DNA of 64,000 bases, from NCBI RefSeq assembly GCF_023065955.2, contig NW_026623056.1, forward strand, positions 92,069,256-92,133,255, written 5' to 3'. The notes under the pieces were generated by a model. It saw only the letters and a list, made by a program, of their open reading frames with translations. It made no database searches and was not told the DNA's origin. Made by a program: the position numbers and the translations under genes. This document shows, piece by piece, positions 23,936-35,027 of the stretch; within the stretch, counting starts at the first letter, position 1, and every line of letters starts with the position of its first letter. Source of the stretch: Ursus arctos. Taxonomy: Eukaryota; Chordata; Mammalia; Carnivora; Ursidae.

Positions 23936-24127
23936 TAGAGCCCCGCCCCCTGCATGGGGCCCCCCGCACCCTGTGCCGAGCCTCACCCCTCTGTGAGGCC
24001 CCGCCCCCTCTACGGAGCCCCGCCCCCTCTACCGAGCCTCACCCCCTGTGCGGAGCCTCCCTCCCTCTCCAGGCCCCGCCCCCTACACGGAGCCCCGCCC
24101 TCTGCGCGGAGCCCCGCCCCCTCCGCG
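23936..24127. repeat. GC-box minisatellite, about nine degenerate 19-23 bp units
   Basis: Variants of 'cggagccccgccccctct' repeat head to tail (for example at 24010, 24029, 24090 and 24107). 'ccccgcccc' occurs five times perfectly and once imperfectly. On the minus strand these are GC boxes (ggggcgggg), the core bound by Sp/KLF factors. No promoter or exon is visible next to it. Confidence 0.8.
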
Positions 24128-25134
24128 GCAGGAGGAGGGGAGGCTAAACGGAGGGCTTCGCCAGTCCAGTCACCTGTGCACGCAGTGTGGCCACATGGGG
24201 GGGCAGACCTGTAGCTAAGAGGCGAAGAAAGCGCAGTGGGAGAAATGGCCTAGCTCACACCTCCGCTGGATTAGGAAGCAGGGGCTGCTCTCCCTTCAGC
24301 AAATAAAAAGCCAGAGAACACTGAAAAAGTGGCTAAGAAGTCTTCTCGGATCGCGTTGCTGCTGGCAGGCTTTCAGAAGAATCAGGAAAGATAAGCAATG
24401 AACAATGAAGGGATGACGTAAAACGGGGTCATTTGTATAAATTCTGGCAAGGGGCCCGTTGGTGAGGCGTGTGTGCCCCGATGAGCGAACGCCGTGGGTC
24501 CTGGCTAAGGGGGGATGAGGCCAGTTAGTAAAAGTCCGAATCGTGGACAGGGAGCTGTGGGACCTCCAGGGTCTGCCGGGTTACGGTGAGCAGTGGCTTT
24601 CTCCGCAGCAGGTCCTGGCATCTGGGACTGGCGCGTCACCGCCAGCAAGGCCTGTTTCCCTGGAGTGGTGCCACGCGTGTCCTCAGGAATGTTGCTCCTC
24701 TCATTCTTTGTCTGGTCGTCTGTGTCCCCAGTGTGGTGGATGGGTGTGACCCTCCGAGCCTTATCCGGCTCTTCCGGGGCCTCACCGGGCATCTCCCTTC
24801 CCGGGCCCTGGGGCCGGCAGTTGCACCCGTGCTGTTGTCTAGACCTCTTCCATGAGGCATCCGTGAGGGGGACACGTCACCATGTCCTGGCGTGGCCTTT
24901 GGGCTGTGGTCACCTGTGGGTCCCTCTGGCCCCACCTGTGTTGCTGGACACAGTTCTCACAGAACAAAGCCGTGGGTGTTCCAGGACCCGTCAAATTGGG
25001 CAAAAGCTGTCGGCTCCCCACCCCTTTCCAGGCATGGAGGGGCCCCTGGAGTGACAGAGACGGTTCTGTGCCGGGCCAGCGGGGAGGGGGGCTTACAGGA
25101 GCAGGCGGCGGACTTCCTGGGCCTGGAAGTATTT
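24128..25134. other. Unique DNA, no gene recognised
   Basis: 24240-24470 is more A-rich (ccagagaacactgaaaaag, ggaaagataagcaatgaac) and may be an old repeat or conserved element. No exon or RNA gene is supported. Confidence 0.35.
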
Positions 25135-25290
25135 CAGTGGAGGCTTATTCGTTCATCTGTTCATTCATTTGTCCCTTCCAGGAGCTTTGACTGAGGCTAC
25201 CGTGTGCCTGGCTCTGGGGCTGTGCCCTGGACTTCCACTGTCTCTGACCTCATGGGACACAGGTCCCAGTGAGGGAGACCACCAGCCAAG
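25135..25290 (+). mobile_element. Ancient mammalian interspersed repeat (family not named)
   Basis: 'tctgttcattcatttgtcc', 'gctaccgtgtgcctggctc' and 'ctctgacctcatgggacac' follow the text of the widespread 'attcattcaacaaat...gtgccaggc...catggagctt' repeat, the same family as parts of 12110-12260 and 57245-57800. Confidence 0.45.
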
Positions 25291-27054
25291 TAAGAAGGGC
25301 AGGCGAGTGCAGGACGGAGGGTGGCGAGAGATGAAGGGGGGGTGGCGGCACTTCCCTGGGAGGGGACATCTCAGAGAGACGCAATGATGTGGTGCTCTGG
25401 GATGCCCTCTGAGCAGAGAGCAGAACAGGTGCCCAGTGGGGCATGGGTTGGGTCAGCAAGGCTTCAGGGGTGTGAGCGAGGGGGAGGCCAAGCGATTGAT
25501 CCCAGCGGTGGGGGCCGATCCTATATATGGCCCACAAGTTCCGTGGAGAGGATCCGGCCCCTGGTGGGGGGCGCTCAGCTCCAGTGAGCAGACATGACTC
25601 CCATTTGCAAGTGTGAAATGTGGGCGGGGGTCCTGGCATATATGTAGGGAAGGACCCGCGCCGGGCAGGAGGCTCCGGTGCGGGTCCTGTGAGGTCTTCC
25701 ACCCCCTTCCTCCAGCCCCAAGAACGTCCTGTGCCCGCTGGTGACAAGAGGAAGAGAGTACCTCCCTCCTGGCCTCTCCCTCCCACCTCCTGAGTGGATA
25801 TTCTTACTCTCCTCCCTCCATCCGCCTGCCTGCTCTCAATGACGCACACAGGCTCCAGCAGCCGTCATGACTCTCCACTCACATCCGTTGTCATTGTCGG
25901 CTGTGGAGCTCCTGCCGAGGCCCTGGGCTCCTCCCGCTATTCCCCGGCTCCTTTCCGTCCCAGGGAGTGCTGTCCTTTTCTGGGCCACGGAGGGGGTAGG
26001 GGGGTGGGGGTGGGGGGAGGGAGATGCTTGCAAATCTCAGCCCCCACCTCCCTTCAGGAGAGGAGAAACTCACTGTCCATCTGGGGGTGAACTGGGCAGC
26101 CCCAGGGGGAGAGCTCTGGGGCTCTGGTGCCCAAGGGACTGCACATGGCCTCCCTTCCCTTCCCTTCCCTTCCTTCTCCGGGTCCCGCAGGGTTCACCAC
26201 CGTGCTCAGCGGCTTTACGGGTCCTTGCTGGGAATCGGAGCCTCCAGACGCCTCCTCTGATCCTGACACGCACAGTTTTACTCCAAGTCCCAAGTGACAT
26301 GTGACAGTGTCAACGTCTGTGACTTCCGCTGGGATCCCAGAGCTGGCAGGAAAGGAAAGCAGCTAGCTCCTCGCAAACATGGGGATGCAGGCGATGTCTC
26401 CCCAACTTCTTTAAGGCCAGAGAATGCTGTGGCCCAGCTGTGGTGGCGCCCCACGTAGGGGTGGGGGTGGCAGAGGGGGAGGGGGAGGTGACTCTCCCGC
26501 TGTGTCCGTGAGCTGGCTGCCCCCTCCTGCTGCCCACCTGGACCGCCATATAGCATATCCAGACCCATGCCTGAGAGTCACTCCTGCCCCATGGACGCCC
26601 CCGGCACCTGGGCGGGGTGAGTGAGGGGAGGTGCTGGGGAGGGCCCGTGTCGGAGGAAGGATGTTTACCACTGTGAGAAGGGTCAGAGAGGACCACACTG
26701 GGCAGTGACCCCTAAAATGGTCTTTGTGGTGAATTCTTGTGGAAGACCAGCAGGAAGAGGGACATGGCCATTTAGGACAGGGTTGCTCCAGCCCCAGCCC
26801 CAGCCCTCGTGTCCTGAATCCCCAGGGCAGCCTGGGGAGGGAGGTTCGGGTCTGCACCCCCAGCCCCAGGATGGTGCGGACTCAGTCAAGTGACCACGTG
26901 TGAGCTGGTGGGTGCTCGAAGACCTGTGTCTGTTGGGCACTTCGGGAGACTCTATTAGGGAGGAAGAACAGGGGTGCTGGTCCTTCCTGGGGCCTCCTCC
27001 CAAAGCCATAAGTTACGTCCATTCACGTGCTGGACATGGATGATGGCTTCTACA
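25291..27054. other. Unique GC-rich DNA, no gene recognised
   Basis: Overlapping frames on both strands lack any recognised domain. A short pentanucleotide run (ttccc)5 lies at 26150-26175, and 'ccagccccagccccagcc' lies near 26790. No other feature recognised. Confidence 0.4.
26150..26175. repeat. (TTCCC)n microsatellite
   Basis: Five tandem copies of the pentanucleotide, nearly perfect. Confidence 0.9.
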
Positions 27055-27500
27055 TTTCCCAGAGCTGCTGTAACACAGGATCGAGGATTGAGGGGCTTAA
27101 AACACCGAAATGGATTCTCTCACAGTTCTGGGGGCCAGAGGTTCTAAATCCAGATGTCGGCAGAGCGTGCTTCCCCTGAAAGTTCTGGGGGACAACGTGT
27201 TCCCTGTCTCTCTCCCAGCTGCCGGTGCTGCCGGCAGTCCTTGGAGCTCCTTGGTTTGTAGATGGGTCCCTCCGACCTTGGCCTCCATCACCCGTGGCTG
27301 AGTCTCCCTGTGTCTCTGGGTGTCCTCGCCTCTCTTAGAGGAACACCAGTCATTGGATTTATGGTCCACCTTACTCCAGTCTGACCTCACCTTAAGTAAT
27401 CACATCTGCAGAGACCCTGTTTCCAAATAAGGTCAAGTCACAGGTTCCAGGGGTTAGGACGTGGACATACCTTTTTTGGGGGGACACATGGTGCAACCTA
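27055..27500 (-). mobile_element. MLT1/MaLR LTR
   Basis: Reverse-orientation landmarks: 'cccagagctgctgtaacac', 'tctcacagttctgggggcc', 'gtgtctctgggtgtcctcg', 'ttaagtaatcacatctgca', 'gaccctgtttccaaataag', 'ggttaggacgtggacatac'. About 445 bases, near full length. Confidence 0.9.
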
Positions 27501-28654
27501 CAGTGGACGGTGAAGTGTTTCCCTCCCTTTAGGAGCCACTGAGGGGTGAGCTGTGGGCTGTGGCCCGTGGTTCAGTCCTCCCTGGTGGTCACCCAGGCAT
27601 GGCCTGTGCACCCCAGAGGAATGGCAGCACCCCCCAGGAGTCCCAGCACGCCTGGGCGGCCCATCTCTGTGCCTTGAGGACGAGAGCCGCTGCGGCCTGA
27701 GGTGGGGACTCAGGAAATGTGTGCCCTGCTGCTCCGGGCTCCACAGGGACCTGCGGGGATGAGCGCGGACACCGAGGCCCTGCTGTGTGCAGCCATGGCA
27801 AGGAGAGCACTGAGGCTCACGCCCTGGCCCGGGCGTCCGGGCCGTCCCGTCGAGGTGGGGGCTGTGGCGAGGGACCAGCGAGGCCATCTCATTGCAGGGG
27901 CAGACACTTGGCACCAGACCAGCTCCTCTGGAGAATGCCAACCGAAACTTCGGAGGCCAGTGGCCTGGGTGGTTGAACGGAATTAGGACTTTTCCTGCAG
28001 AAGAGGAGGAGAAGAATCTGGAAGGTGTGCGCGGGGCAGAGGGGCACGCGTTCCCTGCCATCTCACCACCGACTGCGGGACAAGGAGTGCCCATGTGAGT
28101 GTGGACACTGTCTTCTGTGGGGGCCACTCTGAGCACAGTGTCGATTCACCAAGGGACCACATCCTGGCCTCCAACAGGTGAGGCTGGAGGCAGATCTCTG
28201 CGGCCAGCTGGCCATGTCCCTTGAATGCGTTTTTCTTAGCCTGGGCAGTCGGGGGCACACGAGGAGAGGGCAAGCCAGCCTGCTGTCCAGGGAACGCTGC
28301 ATCACGCAAGATGGGGGGCGAGGGCTCTCCCTCTTTCCTTCCACTTAGCCCGTCCTGAAGCTCCTTGAAGGCAGGCTCGGTTGGGCACCAGGGACAAGCT
28401 TGGATGCCCACTGTGTGTCCAGTGGCAAGGACTTGATCTCCCAGAAGGATCTCCAGGCAGGGTCCTGGGCCCCCACCCTCACCACCCAGACGCCAGCCCC
28501 AGTAACCCCCCGTGGAACATCTCCGTGCAGATGTGCCCCTGGGGAGCTAAAGGCAGGTAGGAGATGCCCCAGCTGGGGAACGTGGAAAGTGCTTCCTCTA
28601 ACAGCACAGGCACACCCACCCCCCAGTGAGGCGTGAGCTTGTGTGGACGTGCGC
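27501..28654. other. Unique GC-rich DNA, no gene recognised
   Basis: No repeat is clear. The 27900-28010 segment ('agaatgccaaccgaaactt', 'gaacggaattaggactttt') is less GC-rich and could be a conserved element. Frames up to 212 codons are unconvincing. Confidence 0.35.
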
Positions 28655-28735
28655 GAACCAGTGAGTAAGCGCGCCTAGCGCAGAGGGCGGCCTGAAACAC
28701 GCATACTGTTATCACCAGTAAAAGCACTATGGCCG
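28655..28735 (+). mobile_element. MIR SINE 3' part
   Basis: 'gcgcctagcgcagagggcg' followed by 'atactgttatcaccagtaa' corresponds to the MIR tail ('gtgcctagcacagagtagg', 'attatcatca'). Confidence 0.45.
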
Positions 28736-30055
28736 ATGGGCATGCAGAGCTGGGTGTCACTCCCAAGTTGACCTTGAGCCCTGGCTCCATAGGAAACCGT
28801 CTGCTGCCTCCTCTCTCAGCTGGGGGTATACTCCCCAGGGCTGGAGGGGGTGCACTGGCATCACCGTGTGTCTGGGGGGACCCTGGCACCCTGGTGCTCT
28901 CCTAAGTGGGCGACCTCCCCGGGGATCCCAGGCCAGAGCCGCACCCTCCGGAACTGGGACTCCTGGGTACAGGGCGGGACAGAAACCGAACAGGCTGTAC
29001 CCAGGAATGCAAATGACCCTGCCTGAGAAAAAGGAAGGACGTCCAGCCGCAGCCCGGTCCTGGCAGCCCCACATACGGACACAGCTGGCAAGGAAAGTTC
29101 CCCTGCCCCAAGTCAGCCACTTCCTGTCTTAGTTCTGCAGGGGACGAGGAGAGGTCACCCTGGTCCGTAAGGCCTGGGGTCTAGCCAGGCCCGAGGCACA
29201 GTTGCTCCGTCCACCCCGAACCCTGTGGACCTCTCTTGTCCATCTGGCCTTGGCAAGCTGGGGAGCCCCTGCCACGGTGACCCCGTTTCCACCCCCAAAT
29301 GTGGGGCCCAGAGTTGGATAAGCCAGATCGCAGAGGGGCAGTGCTGGCCACTTCACCAGGGTCCACATGGACACGGGGGACCGAAGTCGTGGCAGCTGGG
29401 GGCAGGGAAGTGAAGACCGAGTGGGAGCCAGGGACTTCCTGAAGGAGGGGCACTGCTCCCGCCCTCCGCGGCCCCAGGGCAGCAGAGCGTCCTCCAGAGG
29501 AAGAAGCGGACGGCTGGCCCAGGAAGGACCGTTGCTCAGTGCAGGAAGGGGAGGCCTGTGCTGTTTCTGGGGCAGGAAGGGTCTTCAGTTCAACTAAGTG
29601 GGGAGCCCTGGGACCAGCCCGGGGTCACCCGAGCTCCTGCCCCTGGGCCTGGAGACCCGGAGGCCCCTGCCCACTGTGAGTCTCTCAGCGGCCACGGGCC
29701 ACCGGGTAGCTGTGGGAGAGGCCCTGGCAGGAAGCGCCCTTGGATGGCGCAGCCGTGGCCAGAGGCTGCCAAGCCCGACACCCACCTCGCAGGGGCCGAT
29801 ACTGGCGTGGGGCTGGGCCTCTCCCGCCGGGGCCGGTGACCGCCGACAGTGCTGGTGACGCACAGCGGTAGCTGACATAGGCCCAGGGGCCGCGAGCATC
29901 CCTACCCCGGCCAATAAAGATATCTTGACCCCAGGGAGGCAGGCGGCCACGAAACACTCACACGTGTTCGGAATTTGCCTCCAAGTCTGGAACAGTCATC
30001 TGAGCGCTAACTCTTTTAACAGAGCTCCCCTCCCCTCCCCACCCCGTGCGCCGCC
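28736..30055. other. Unique GC-rich DNA, no gene recognised
   Basis: CpG is moderately frequent at 29640-29850. No exon or repeat is recognised with confidence. Confidence 0.4.
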
Positions 30056-30059
30056 GTCT

Positions 30060-30222
30060 GCGTCCCTGCTTCGGCGATGGTTGTTGGCATCGATGGGCAC
30101 GTTCGAACCGGGAGGCCAGATGAAGCGGCCACAGATTTTGAAATGCCCACGCGTCTTTATTTCCACCACCACGTGCTGTTTGCAGTAGTTCACTGAGCCC
30201 TTCAGGACGCGCTGGGGAACGA
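30060..30222 (-). other. Candidate exon or chance frame, unrecognised
   Basis: On the minus strand a pyrimidine-rich tract ends in 'tttcctatttcag' (about 30235-30223), a fair splice acceptor. It is followed by an open frame whose translation includes SFVPQRVLKGSVNYCK, then QHVVVEIKTRGHFKICGRF and IWPPGSNVPIDANNH. This segment is hydrophobic/charged in a protein-like way and differs from the Pro/Arg/Ser-rich noise frames around it. Two cysteines lie 17 residues apart around a strand-like VVVEI. No family is recognised, no donor is clear, and the frame continues into low-quality GC-rich text before stopping near 29996. Equally it may be a chance frame. Confidence 0.15.
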
Positions 30223-30784
30223 AGCTGCTGAAATAGGAAAGCAGCACGGGTGAGGGCCCACAAGTGCCACAGACCAGCCGTGTCACTGCCGGACGGAAGG
30301 TGGCTCGACAGAGGACATCCCATATTCCTTTTCCCCGCCTCACATGCTGGATTCTTTCACAGCGGGTTAGCGCCGTGGAACGGTCTCACAGCCTCTGCCC
30401 TGGCCCACCTCCGGGATGGGGATCCCCGAGCTATTTCGGGGAGTCGACTCGTTCATGACCTGGAGAAGAACCCTACGCAGGAGACGGAAGCTTTGCTTTT
30501 CCTGCAGTGTCTGAACTCCTCAGACAGCGGTGGGACCACCCTGGGGCTGCACGGACACAGGCCGTTGCACCCAGTCCCTGAGGGCGGGGGGGACCCTGTG
30601 CGCTGTGTGTGGGGGCCCTGCTGACCTCCTGCCATCCGCACCCCCCCCCCCCGGGGAAATGAGCCTCTTCCTGCTCGGCCCGTGGGCCCTTCCAGGGACT
30701 GTCCAGGAGCGACTCCCCCGCTCGGGAGGACGTTCCCTAGGACGGCCACGCCTCTTCCCGCAGACGATCCTTACCTCCTGAGCA

Positions 30785-30880
30785 GAAAGCACCCCGTCTT
30801 CTCACGGGAGAGTGACTCTGGAGATCCGGGAATTAAACTCATGGGTTGATGAAATAAGAGTCAAGGATGAAGCTTCTGGT
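30785..30880 (+). other. Candidate exon or chance frame, unrecognised
   Basis: A frame open from 30782 reads ESTPSSHGRVTLEIREL then NSWVDEIRVKDEAS, and meets a strong donor-like 'ctgGTAAGA' at 30881. Possible acceptors are 'cctcttcccgcag' ending at 30763 (an in-frame stop follows, at 30779) and 'ttacctcctgagcag' ending near 30785. Past the donor the frame stays open with protein-like composition (KIVSVEMSGKKRSAQRLS) to 31126. No homologous family is recognised. It could be a non-coding exon, a pseudogene piece or chance. Confidence 0.12.
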
Positions 30881-31159
30881 AAGATTGTGTCAGTGGAAAT
30901 GTCTGGAAAGAAGAGGTCAGCTCAGCGGCTTTCAGTGGAAAACCAGCTTGCTGGGAAGCGTGAAGCTGGAGGGCTCCCCGGAACCTTCTCTGGTTGGATT
31001 CCGATGGAGGGCGTGTGCGGGGCCACGGGCACTGCGTGGCTGACGGGACATGCTGGCTGCAGGTCCCACGGCCCCGGCTTGGGCCTTGGTTATTTCTTCT
31101 CTCCTTTACAAAATTGTTTTTCCTAACAATAACTTTTTTGTTTAATAAGTTAAAGAACG

Positions 31160-31815
31160 TTTTGTTTTACTTATGCATTTGATGGATTGCGGTAAAGTAC
31201 ACATGACACAAAGTTTACCGTCGTGACTGTTTCTCACCGCGCGGCCCGGCGACACTGAGCACACTCGCGCTGCTGTGCTACCGTCCCCAGCGGCCACCTC
31301 TGGCATTCTTCTCATCTCGGAAAACTGAAACTCTTCCCGCTAACCGGGGACACCTGCTTCCCCTGCGCCAGCTCCTGGCAGCTTCCAGTCTACTTTCTGT
31401 CTCTGAAAGTAACTCCTCTAGGTCCCTCCGATGAGCGCAATCACACGGTGTCCGTCCCTTTGTGTCTGACATATGTCACTGAGCATAATGTCCTCTGTCC
31501 ATCCATGTGGTAGCAGGTGCCAAAATCTCCTTCCTTTTTAAGGCTGAAAAATATTCCACTGTATGTGCAGACCGTGTTTTGTTTATGCATTTATCCGTGG
31601 AGGGACCTTTGGGTTGGTTCCACCCCTTGGCTACTGTGAATGACGCTGCTATGAACATGGGTGTGCAGATATACGTTTGAGTCCTTGCTTTCAGTTCTTT
31701 TGGGGATATGTGCAGCAGTGGAATTGCTAGGTCATACGGTGATTCTCTGTTTAATTTTTTGAGGAATTTCTATGCTTAATTTTTTGAAGGTTTTGAAGGG
31801 TTTCTTTCAAAGTTC
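31160..31815 (-). mobile_element. L1 3' fragment, reverse orientation
   Basis: A long match to the reverse complement of mammalian L1: 'ggtaaagtacacatgacac', 'agtctactttctgtctctg', 'cactgagcataatgtcctc', 'aaaaatattccactgtatg', 'gacgctgctatgaacatgg', 'gtggaattgctaggtcata', 'tttaattttttgaggaatt'. About 650 bases of L1 3' region and ORF2 end, no intact frame. A SINE abuts its right end. Confidence 0.9.
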
Positions 31816-31818
31816 CCT

Positions 31819-31826
31819 TAAAAAAA

Positions 31827-31864
<38 letters not shown>

Positions 31865-32044
31865 TTAGAGAAGGAGAGAGAGAGATGGGGGAGGGGCAGA
31901 GGGAGAGGGAGAGAGAGAATCTCAAGCAGACTCCCTGCTGAGCGTAAAGCCCGACATGGGACTCAATCCCACGACCCTGAGATCACGACCTGAGCTGAAA
32001 TCAAGAGTCGGACACCCAACCGACTGAGCCATGCAGGTGCCCCT
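31819..32044 (-). mobile_element. Carnivore tRNA-derived SINE (SINEC type)
   Basis: In minus orientation the head is at 32044 ('ggtgcctg'-like text seen in plus view as 'gccatgcaggtgcccc'). 'ggactcaatcccacgaccc' and 'gatcacgacctgagctgaa' are the tRNA-related body. The tail has turned into an AT microsatellite. A target-site duplication is not clear (at most 'tccctt'). Confidence 0.9.
31828..31864. repeat. (AT)n microsatellite in a SINE tail
   Basis: About 18 alternating AT dinucleotides with one 'gt' interruption, replacing the A-rich tail of the adjacent SINE. Confidence 0.95.
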
Positions 32045-33395
32045 CCCTTTGTATTGCTATAATGATGTCTGACAACTAAGAGGACATGAGAGTCTTGTTC
32101 TCTACCTTCTCATTCCCGGCAGAATAAATTAGCATGATTTGAACGTGACGTACGTGCACACCGACCCGGCTGTCAGACCGGGCTCCAGGCACTGGCAGAG
32201 GCTCAGGGTTTGTGCTGGCCTGCTGAGGACAGCGTGCACTCACGGAATCCCAGTGAGGCTGTACCAAGGGGGTGTATTCTTTCACCGACCATTTAGAATT
32301 GACAGAGCATGATAATAATGGTTGCCTTTACCATCATGTAAAAATTCTGCATGTGGATGTGCTCCCAGCAAATTACCCACCCTCTATGGCAGCAACCTTA
32401 GCTGTGGACCCCCAGGATTGTAACGCTGGATCAATGCCAAGGCTGCAGATGGCTCCAGGCCCAGATGGCTTCACAGGTGATTCCACCACACCCTCAAGCT
32501 GTGGAGACCACCAGTGCTGCCTCAGTGGCGGCAAAGCATAGACAAGGAAGGACATTTCCAAATTATTTCTATGAAGCTAGCATAGCAGCAACACCAAAAC
32601 CCAGTGAGGTCAGCACAGAGAGATAACCAGAGCCCCATTTCACCATTTCACAAATGAACATCAACACAAAAATGTGTAAAACCCCATAAGCCCTGACCTG
32701 GGGTTGTAAAGATGGTCTGAGATTAGGAGACCTCTGAAAATAGGTCTCCATGTTCATAGAGCAGAAAACTCATGAGGTTACCTCCACAGAGGCAGACTTT
32801 TGATAGAATCAGCACCTACACGTTTAAAAAAAAAAAAAAGGCTTGAATCATAAGGATCTGGATTATTCAACTGATGGAAAAAGCCTATTCACCAGATCTC
32901 AACCAAAGTGCCAGAGTTGTGCTGAATGAGCAAAACCCAGGAGCCCTGAGATGAACCCAGAGTCGCCCCTGTTGTTTAACCCGGTTCTGGAGGACGTGAG
33001 GATGAGAGGGCTGCGTGCAGAGAACCCCCTGGGGACAGCCACCTGGAGTGGGAACTCAGCCGAGACGCCCCTGTGGCACTGATGAGGACCGAGAGCCTTC
33101 TTCTGGTGCAAACGGCAATAGGGAGATCGTGTGATGGGAAAATATTCTGTCTACAACAGCAGCAAAACAGATAAATACTTTGTAACAAATGAAAGAGAAG
33201 TGGACAGCTTTGGGCAACAAACTCCACAACAGTTTTCTCTACTGAGTGGGTGAGCAGAAATGGGAAGGGAATCTGCTCTTGGCTGGAAAGACTCAGTAGG
33301 GGAAAGGCGTCAAGTCTTCTGCAATTAGACTATGAATTTATTGTGATAGCCATGGAATACCAACAGATTTTTTCTGCTTAGAACTAGCCGGGCTG

Positions 33396-33604
33396 GGGTG
33401 CCTGGGAGGCTCAGTCGGTTGAGCGTCCGACTCTTGGTTTGGGCTCAGGTTGTGCTCTCAGGGTCGTGAGATTGAGCCCAGCATCGGGCTCCACGCTCAG
33501 TGTGGAGTCTGCTTAAGACTCTTTCTTCCTCTCCCTCTGCCCTTCTCTACCCCACCCCACCCCCCAAATAAAGAAATAAACCTTAAAAAAAAAAAAAAAA
33601 AGAA
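33396..33604 (+). mobile_element. Carnivore tRNA-derived SINE (SINEC type), with TSD
   Basis: Complete plus-strand copy: head 'gggtgcctgggaggctcag', A-box-like 'tggctcagtcggttgag' region, 'gtccgactcttggtttggg', B-box-like 'ggtcgtgagattgagccc', CT-rich stretch (33520-33560) and poly-A tail (33584-33600). It is flanked by a 15-base duplication with three mismatches (33381-33395 and 33605-33619, 'gaactagccgggctg' / 'gaaccagccaagctg'). It sits inside an old L1. Confidence 0.95.
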
Positions 33605-34159
33605 GAACCAGCCAAGCTGACCTTAACGTTCATGTGTAAAAATTCAAACACCTGGGACACAGATTATCAACGTGGAGAAGTCTGATTTTCAGTAGGTCCT
33701 GCTGAGACAACTCCATAGTTCTCTGGAAAAAATAAAATTACATCCCTACCTCACTCCCTAAACCTGCATATGTCACAAATATAACAAAGGGTTAGTTGTT
33801 GAATTAGAAACCATCAATGTACAAGGAGAAAACAGAGTAGTTTCAGGATGGAGAAGGTCTTCCGAAGTCAACCCAAACTCAGAAGTCGTGCAAAACATCA
33901 ATAAAGATCCACAATATAAAATCCTGGCCCAAATGAAAGCACCATAAACAGAGACAAGAGACTAGGGAGAAACGAAACAGAGAATCTGCAACATCAGAGG
34001 AAAAGCTCTAAATTTATTCCTGTATAAAGAGGTTCTATAGATCAACGTGGCAAAGACCGAAAAAGTAAAGGAAAATGGGCAAAGAACAGAACAGTTCACA
34101 CACAATACAGAGGCTCTTAAATATATGAAAGATACCCAGCTGCACTGAACAACAACAAA

Positions 34160-34212
34160 ATGGGGGTGGGAGAGGGAGGGAGGGAGGAAGGGAGGGAGAG
34201 AGGGAGGGAAAG
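34160..34212. repeat. GGGA-rich purine run
   Basis: About 50 bases of G and A only (gggagggagggaggaaggga), within an old L1. Such mirror-like purine tracts are length-unstable. Confidence 0.9.
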
Positions 34213-34646
34213 TTGGAAATGGAGGGTAATCCCACGGAAACCTGGGAGATTGGAAAGACAAAACTGTGTGAAAGCCACAGCGGGACGGGCTGTAGGAGAA
34301 AGGTGCTCTTACAGACTGCTGGCGGGGGGCAACTTGGCACACCTCCTGCAGGGACGCTTCTGCAGCCTTTATAATATTTACACTCAACAGCTCCATTTCT
34401 AGGGATTTTCCCTGCAGATCTGTGCTCGGAAGTGCTACAGAACATTTGCACAAGGATACTGAGTTCAGTTTTATGTGCCATAGTCAAAGGCAGGAGACGG
34501 CCTCCATGTCTGCCGATAGGAGCTGGTCGACTAAATCGCACACACGTAGGCAGTGGGATTAGCATCAGGCAGCTGCTAAAAAGCACAAGGCAGCTTTACC
34601 TGCAACCAAGTAGTTGCCAAGCGCCGAAGCGAGGTGCAGAACAGGG

Positions 34647-35004
34647 CATGCACCGCACTACCTGGAGCCACAGGGAGCCCCGGGGCCATGCACCGCCTAC
34701 CTGGGGGCATGGGGAACCCCAGGGCCAGGTACTGCATTACCTGGAGGCACAGGGAACCCTGGGGCCATGTACTGAGCTACCTAGAGGCACAGGGAACTCC
34801 AGGGCCATGCACCGTGCTACCCAGGGATACAGAGAACCCCGGGACCATGCACCACGTTACCTGGGGTCATGGGGAACCCTGGGACCATCACCTTGTTACC
34901 TGGGGTCACGGGGAACCCTGGGGCCATGCACCACATTACCTGGGGTCACGGGGAACCCTGGGGCCATCACCGCGTTACCTGGGGTCACGGGGAACCCCGC
35001 AGCA
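34647..35004. repeat. 40-bp minisatellite, about nine units
   Basis: Units of 39-40 bases start 'catgcaccRcRttacctgg' and end 'ggggaaccctggggc', at 34647, 34687, 34726, 34766, 34806, 34846, 34886, 34925 and 34965. Units toward the right (last four) are the most alike, so the array grew from that side. It starts where the L1 text 'ggtgcagaaca...gctacc' is expected. Several frames stay open across the array; none is a gene. Confidence 0.9.
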
Positions 35005-35027
35005 GTATCAGCTCTGCAGATAGTCAG

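Larger units (their letters stand above)
32270..34646 (+). mobile_element. Old L1 (L1M/HAL1-like) ORF2 and 3' region, split by a SINE
   Basis: Landmarks run in L1 order. 'cccagatggcttcacaggt' (the PDGF motif region) and 'tctatgaagctagcatagc' come first. 'atgaacatcaacacaaaaa', 'gttgtgctgaatgagcaaa' and 'gtaaaaattcaaacacctg' follow. 'ggctcttaaatatatgaaa', 'ttctagggattttccctgc' and 'aagcacaaggcagctttac' close the series. Internal deletions and stops destroy the reverse-transcriptase frame. A SINE interrupts it at 33396-33604 and a purine-rich run at 34160-34210. The right end passes into a minisatellite. Confidence 0.75.

Noticed and set aside
30060..30222. Chemokine-like reading of the minus-strand candidate exon
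   Set aside because: There is no CC or CXC motif, and the exon boundary does not fit the chemokine gene layout; only a loose two-cysteine resemblance remains.
33396..33604. tRNA gene
   Set aside because: The tRNA-like head with A and B boxes belongs to a SINE with a poly-A tail and target duplication, not a functional tRNA.
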